Below are positions 57,346 to 64,000 of a DNA stretch of 64,000 bases, piece by piece. The stretch is taken from positions 2,202 to 66,201 of the forward strand of contig MU619253.1 in NCBI GenBank assembly GCA_025201805.1, written 5' to 3'. The translations under genes and the position numbers were made by a program. Under the pieces are notes generated by a model. It made no database searches. It was given only the letters and a program-made list of their open reading frames with translations, and was not told the DNA's origin. Numbering within the stretch: position 1 is the stretch's first letter; the number at the start of each line of letters is the position of its first letter. Origin of the DNA: Parasitella parasitica (taxonomy: Eukaryota; Mucoromycota; Mucoromycetes; Mucorales; Mucoraceae).

Positions 57346-60300
57346 ATGAGTCCAGATACAAAGCTTATCGCGAGCTTAGTGAATCGCATACTTGTTAGGG
57401 TAAATTGAACAGTAACAGAGGCAATAACAACATAACGAAAGCTTAATTCAAATTTATCAATTATTTGTTTTGCAGTTGCCTAGCAATAGTGGAAAAAAAC
57501 TAGAAGTCTTAGAAAATGATCCGCTTGTAAATCAAACGTATGTATTTTACGATAATTGGATCATGAAATCAATTTGCTAATTATTTTCCATTTTTTTTTA
57601 TACTCCAGAGGTACAACTAGGATGAAAAATGTGGGGGGATGAAACTTCTAGGTCAAAGCTAATCTCATTTTAGTTGCTGCTTTGATTGAATTATCAAAAT
57701 TTAGGCTGCCGACAATTACAGTTACCCTGCTGAATCTACTCGATAGTATAAAGGTAACATGTCATGGATAACGGAAGCCCAGTGTAGACTAACAAAAATT
57801 ACCTAGATGCCATCAAACGAAGAACATTTCCCGTACGAAAATTTGCAATCTCAGTTATTTGTACTCCGTATGTTATCAGCCTGCATGCAACATCACTGGC
57901 AGTATGTTCGAGATGTGAAATCAGATAATTCGTCTGCAAAAACTGCTTCCGTTGGCGGATATGAAGGTTCGATAAACAGTTTGGATAGCTCAACGCATCA
58001 TAGCAGATGGACTATAGCGGATGGGCCCCTTCCGATCGAGATGGAAGATCCACCACCCTATGACGATGCTATTGCAAAAAGTATCATCAATGTCATATCA
58101 CGGATTATGCATCAGACAACGATTATGGAGGAAAGAGAGTACGGACAAGCTACAAACCATGTTACTCAGATTACGAGAACGGAATACTATACTGCCAGTA
58201 ACATCTCCCGGACTTCTGCTGATATTGTACTCGATATTTATAAGGCTTCGAGCAGAGTGATAGCGTATTTGAGTGCTAGTAACTGGAATGCTGTGTTTTC
58301 AAAGATCAAGATGCGACTCCTTTACTTAGCAACTACTACAGACGAGAACCCGGAAACATCTGACATGAGATTGCTAGAATGTTGCTCATTAAATTCAAAA
58401 AGGCTCGGTCAAGTCCTTTCAGGTACGCATAGTTTAATCATTCTATACACGAGGCTCCAAATACTAAACATCTGTTTAAACAGAATTTTGTAGCAGTTTC
58501 TCGAGCTTGAAGAAATCGACGCAGCTCATTGTAGCTGCAATATTGCGAAGGGCGATCTGGGGTTGGATCGAGACATATCCGGGCGAATTCATGCAATTAT
58601 GTCAAAACCAAAAGAAATTAGAAGGAGGTCCAGATGTACTGTTCGATATTTGTTTGTCATTAGCAGATACGACTAGAAAGAAGGCTATTTTATGGCCTTT
58701 GCAGACAATGCTCTTAATCCTTTGCCCTGATATTTTATACGCCTCTGTAAATCCAGAAGGACACCGCAGCACTAATACCAAAAAGTCCTTATTCCTCGCA
58801 ACGCTCAAAAGCTCATTGAAGCCTGGCAAAATGGCAGAATTAGCAGCAATTTGTTATGTAGATATATGCAAAGCAGCAACCTATGTCGCCAAATCGGATA
58901 CATCAGCACTTCGACATATTGTTCCTGACGTAGAAAATGAATTGCGAGGACAACTGTTTGATCCCGAGAAACCCTTGATTGCAGACAGTCTAATGAGTGG
59001 ATTAGGTATCATTATTGATCACAGGTCTTTATTGGCAGATTGTCTAGTGGCGATGTTCCGTTTAAATCCTAGGCACGCACTGCGAAGCTTATTCCCGGCT
59101 TGTCTTGACCAGCGTGCACCAACTTTGTTCAAAATCAGCCTCGTAAAGGCATGTCTAGCCATCGCCTCGGAAGAAAACCGACTTCCCTGGAATCCATCAG
59201 CAACAGTCTTGTACGACTCACTGTCAGGGCCACTGCGGAAGCTGTTTATTGAATTCGCCAGCAAAGACTATTCCAAATTGGACTCTGGCGGCGTCAACTA
59301 TGGCCCCAATGCACGCAAAAACATTATTAGCAACTCTGCTAATGATAAAAAGTCCAAAAAAGACGTTACTCGTGTGGATCAAACTAGCGAACGCTTGGAA
59401 TTGATCCTTGACATGTTGCGATTGTATCAGATTGACCCCAAAATTGCAATCAAGGTAATGCTGCTACTACTGGCGCGCTGACATGTTTAGATGGCACATT
59501 ATACTAACACATTTCAAAAATCCAGGGTGAAAGCGATGACCGTTTCGAAAAAAACGCAGCAGCGTTAGTTTCTATTACCAACTGTTTACGAGAAAGCAAC
59601 CAATATGTCAGAGACGCAGCTGCCATGTGTTTATTCAAGCTTCATTCACCCACCTACATTGTAGAATGGAGCCCGTCGCCCAATTTTGTCGAATCTTTCT
59701 GGAAGATTTCATCTCAAATCGTATTTACTTTGGCCAAACAGCTGCTGGACAATCGTGAACGAGATGATGGAATCAAGCGACTGTTGGAACTTCTCAAGAA
59801 GCTGTTTGAGTCGAGAAACTCTTTTTTGAAAATGCATCAGGTACAAGGAAAACACGACGTGTATATATGTAGTTTACTTACTTTTTCAACCACCAACCAC
59901 CAACCACCAGGAAATTGCAATGCAAGGATCAGACACAAGGGAGAGACTACAAGCTTCGATCGGCTTGGAGGTTGCTTTACTAGTCCTTCTGTGTTCTTCC
60001 GATATCGAGATTTGTACATCTGCTATTGCTTGTTTCGGCCATATCTGTACGGAATCGCAGCTCACCGACAGTACAGATGATCCACACCAAGCTATTCTTA
60101 TGGTGGTGGAAAATTTCCCCATCTACCAGCAGTTGTCTGCTAATAACGGAATCGTTACGGGCAGAAAATCACAACAAAAGCAGATTCGAAAGCTCTTACG
60201 CATGATGACACATTACGCACCTGGTAATCTTGCCGCCTGGGAAGAAGCTTTCAAACGTTGGAAATACATGACACCCTCTGTGTTGAAACCGAATGAAGAT

Positions 60301-63300
60301 TCAAAAGACGATGTCCAAGAGAGCATCAATACAAGCAGCGGCAATGCAAAGAAAGGAGGCCAAGCATGGCATGATAAACTAAGAAATCCTACCTCATCAT
60401 CAAACAGACAAACACATTCCATCGCTGTAATCAGCAGACCAGAAACCAACGCCTTTAACGACGACGATAAATCTTCAGAGTGGCAAAATTACGCAGGATT
60501 TCTGGCAGCACTCGGTGGTATTTGTCTAATGGCAGAGACAGTGCCAACTGCACAAACATCTTCAGCAGCACCCGCATCTCGTGGCGGTCTAAATGAGCAA
60601 TCTTCGTTTAGGCGCATTTCAGCACCTACTGAATCGTCTGCCATGGTGAACAAATTTGTGGTGGATATGGTTGATCTGTTGCTGTGCGATAACATTATTG
60701 TCCGCGAGTGGGTTAAAGAAATCTTGGGCACCGATCTATCGCCCGCATTATATCCAATGCTGTTTCGCTATATGGAAACTGTGCTGGCAAATTACTTTGG
60801 CCCAGATGGCGACCCAATTTGCAGCAGTGGAAATACCTTGTTTGTCGAGCAGGCCATTAGTGTTTTGAAGCTTGTTCTGGATCGCATGGAAGACTCGCCC
60901 GAGAATCTCTTGACTGTTGACTTTAGCAGCCTCATCAATCAATATGCTAAATATCTAAACAAACTTGGGAGCGGGCAGTCTGCGCTCAAGATCAAGATCA
61001 AGTTCTGCCAGTTGACTGAGGTTTTAATGATGAAGAAGGACAAGGTAACTTTGCGCCAAGAGTTCAGACTGAGAAACAAGCTGCTTGAAATCATTGTTGA
61101 GTGGACAAGCGATTTCTCGTTGGTAAGTAGACGTGCTCCTTTGGACAGAGCCCCATGCTAATCAGTCTAGTAGAAACCTGAGTCGTCTTCAGGTCAGTAT
61201 TCTTCGTTTGAAGTCACTCAAAGCGAGAAATTGCACAGAGAGCTGGACTTGGCCTGCTTGAACACAATTATTGGATTGTTACATCAGCTACCTCTCCAAT
61301 CTGCCGACCCTGTGCATGAAACAGACTCTACTCCTATCAAGAGTCGAATCTTTTTCAAGTACTTTACCTTTTTCCTCAAGCTATTGAACAGATGCAGAGA
61401 CTCAGAGACCGAATTTGATAACTCTGTCCATCGTCTTCGACATCCCGACATGATTACGCACCCTGCAAACGGAAAGGTTTGTATCACATACATGTAGAAA
61501 TGCTTGTGCGCTAATATCCCGAGACTAATTTAGAACAAGGAGAGCATGTCGACTTATTTGGCGCCCCTAAAGGAGAGCACTATCCTGGCAATGTCAAACC
61601 TATTAAGCGCGAATGTGGATGCAGGCCTCAAATATTCTCTATCCATGGGTTATCATGACGACCCTCAAATGAGAACAGCGTATATGAAGGTCCTCACAAA
61701 CATCCTCAATCAAGGCACTGAATTTGAGACGTTGGCTGAAACTGTCATTACCGATCGATACGAGAAATTGATTGATGTAAGTGTTTTGCCTCGAAAGATT
61801 TTGGTTCAAATTTGACCGACAGTATTTGTAGATGCTGGTGGGCGTCGATCTTAGCATCGCTTTATCTCTTTGTGATGTGTGTCCTGCTTCAGATATTGAA
61901 GATGCTGCAAATGCACTGCTTGCATGTTTTTCGTCCAGGGGACAGTCTTTGGTGTTGCTCAAAGCAGTGATACAAAAGGAAGTTCAAAACACAGGTAAGA
62001 CAAGCCATGTTGGTGTTAGTGAGCATGTATTTATGAGACCAAAACAGATAGCGAAACTGAATTACTGCGAAGAACGAGTATTGCGACAAGGCTCTTGTCC
62101 GTATTTGCAAAGCAAAATGGCGCGGATTATGTTCGATCCGTGTTGCAGCCCGTATTTACCAAGCTGGCTGAAAAACCACTGGAAGAAAGAACCTTTGAGC
62201 TGGATCCCTCTAAGGTTGGCAGTGGTGAAGATGTGTCGAGAAACAAACAGAATGTTGTCAACGCTACGGAAATGTTCCTGAATGCCATCTGTGCCTCTGC
62301 TAATGAAGCTCCTAAGGCCTTCCGAGAAGTGTGCCATTGCATATTAACATCTGTGCGCGAGCGTTACCCTGAAGCCAAGTATACAGCAGTGGGTGCGTTT
62401 ATCTTTTTGCGTTTCTTTTGTCCTGCGATTGTGTCGCCCGAATCCGAAGGTTTAATCAAACCAAACGTTGTTGTATCTCGCGATATGAAGCGTGGACATT
62501 TGATTGCTACCAAAGTAATTCAGAATCTCGCCAACAATGTTCTCTTTGGCGCAAAGGAGACGTATATGATTGTGTTAAATGATTTTCTGACGAGCAACAT
62601 CTACAAGGTGACAAGTTTCTTGCGTGAGATATCCAACGTTCCCGCTACTATTACTTCTGCCGTCAACGCTACACCTATGGAGCGCACTAATAGTCTCGGC
62701 GTCAAAAATGATACCAATAGTGTAGCTAGTGCCGTAAGCGCTGATGATGCTATGCTCGAAGTACGGCCTATGGAAGATAAGGATTACAGCTGCTTGCATC
62801 GTGTGTTGTTTGACAATATGGAACGCATTTCAAGAGAATTGACTACGCGTAGGATGCGACAAAATGCAGATCAAGAAAGCGCTGCGCAATGGAAACGACA
62901 GTTTGATAAGTTCTCCAATTTATTGGCCCAATTGGGTAGACCACCAGAGATCTCGAAGCAAGAATTCAGCGGATTAAGGAGCTATACATTTGCTGCTGCC
63001 AATCAGTTGTATGCAGAGTTCATGCGCAGAAATAGCCACCGTAGTGTGGAGTCTATTGTGTCCAAAAACATCTTTTACGAAGGTGGTGTCTCCAAATCCA
63101 ACAGACCAGTATTCTATTTCATTGCTAGAAATATCATTGCTGACAGCATTGATTTCGAGTTGATGGTGTATCACATTTTACAGGTAAGCAAACATAAGGC
63201 TGTGCCTGAATTGCAATTAACCGTATGCGGCAGACAATGGAGCGAGCATCCAACAAGAGCTTGGAGCTTGTGATTGATATGACCTTGTTTAGCCCCGCAA

Positions 63301-64000
63301 ATGACATCCCCACTCAATATGTCAGCCAAATCATACAGCTTTTGCCCTTTGACGCATCTGATAACATTGCTTCAATCCTCGTTTATAATCCAAACTCGCA
63401 TTTACGCAAATATGTCAAAAAGCTGCCTCGTCCATTATCACACAAAATGACCAAGCGTACATTTTTTGCGGTGACACTTGCTGAACTGCACGAATATATC
63501 AGCCCTAACGAGCTCCGATTACCCAAATCAACCAGTAAGTGCCCCCTCCCCCTCGAAAAACCTTGATGCACTCTTTGCTTAACACAGGAAACGTATATAG
63601 CATCTCTTGACACTGAGCAATGCCATGTCTTTCATCCTGTGAACCGACTGTCTCAGTACAAGGTCAATATCCCCATAACCATCAAAGTCAGTTCTGAATA
63701 TGTCCAGGTGATGACTGTGCGCAAACAAGAGTTTCTGTATGGTGTATCAACTGTCATCAATGATGTGTTTTTAATTTCTGAAATTGACGATATCACCCTT
63801 GTAACCAATACCCGAAATCAAGAAACTGCCAATGAATTCCATTTCAAATATAACAAAGGGAAATCCCAGCATGTATTTACATCCTTGAAACGAGAAGCTA
63901 TCGTAAATGTAAGTTTATGCTCTTTGAGAACATATTGAGGCCTGGACACTAAACAGACAATACAACTAGACAATTCGCCATAATAAAAGAAGATTAGAAA
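57346..64000 (+). CDS. Neurofibromin/Ira-like Ras GTPase-activating protein (3' end beyond window)
   Basis: Starts MSPDTKLIASLVNRILVR (exon 57346-57399) and continues through many exons to the window edge. The long N-terminal helical part (57476-61490) includes WIETYPGEFMQLCQNQKKLE and RLNPRHALRSLFPACLDQ, as in NF1. The RasGAP domain spans about 61545-62640. It contains LLRRTSIATRLLSVF with the arginine finger and AVGAFIFLRFFCPAIVSPES, the FLR..PA motif. Then come the Sec14-like (NRPVFYFIARNIIADSIDFE) and PH-like (VSSEYVQVMTVRKQEF) modules typical of neurofibromin. The last intron must end at CAACTAG (63970), since the earlier CAG would add a premature stop; this gives EAIVNTIRHNKRRLE running off the window. 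It switches Ras to its GDP form and so would restrain cAMP/MAPK signalling. Confidence 0.92.

Overview
The window looks like nuclear DNA of a filamentous fungus, most likely a Mucoromycota (Mucorales-type) genome. It is AT-rich. Genes lie on both strands without operons and carry many short introns (about 40-120 nt) with GT...AG ends and CTAAC/CTGAT-like branch sites. The protein set is typical for fungi: a PAN3 with zinc finger, PAM2 and pseudokinase, an Fmp27/Hobbit-type lipid-transfer protein, a neurofibromin-like RasGAP, an HSF factor, a Mtq1/HemK methyltransferase and a BAP31/Yet3 protein. I see no rRNA, tRNA, CRISPR or viral gene.

Layout. 1-1.7 kb: gene-free, with a 542-bp candidate element bounded by 17-bp inverted repeats. 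1.7-5.1 kb: a three-KH RNA-binding protein (-) and, divergent from it, a mitochondrial-type glutamine methyltransferase (+). 5.5-7.7 kb: a 74-aa membrane protein and a 431-aa unknown protein (+). 7.8-17.6 kb: a 3,125-aa Fmp27/BLTP2-like protein (-, 8 exons). 18-20.2 kb: a 566-aa SET-domain lysine methyltransferase (-) with a 13-nt micro-exon. 21.1-24.0 kb: PAN3 (+). 25.6-28.1 kb: M13 metallopeptidase copy A (-). 30.7-32.2 kb: phosphatidylserine decarboxylase (+, with a 16-nt micro-exon), almost touching an ATRIP/Rad26-like checkpoint protein (32.3-34.6 kb, -). 35.2-36.6 kb: a UPF0014/FetB-like permease (+). 38.1-39.1 kb: BAP31/Yet3-like (-). 39.8-41.2 kb: HSF-type factor (+). 41.7-42.7 kb: a PPPDE/DeSI isopeptidase (+), converging on a 310-aa basic unknown protein (42.7-43.7 kb, -). 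44.4-53.3 kb: three more M13 copies in tandem (-): pseudogene B and intact C and D. 53.3-57.3 kb: gene-poor, with a broken unknown gene. 57.3 kb to the window end: a neurofibromin-like RasGAP (+), truncated by the window edge.

Most genes are unrelated housekeeping loci. Themes that tie them together are membrane lipid handling (Fmp27-like protein, PS decarboxylase, BAP31-like ER protein), protein modification (SET and HemK methyltransferases, DeSI) and the repeatedly duplicated M13 peptidases. In the M13 cluster, almost identical introns next to diverged exons point to gene conversion, and one copy has lost its catalytic residues. For eight genes (KH protein, Mtq1, small membrane protein, Fmp27-like, SET, PSD, HSF, DeSI) I joined exons by hand and the total length closes in frame. 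Other multi-exon models are approximate in their inner boundaries.
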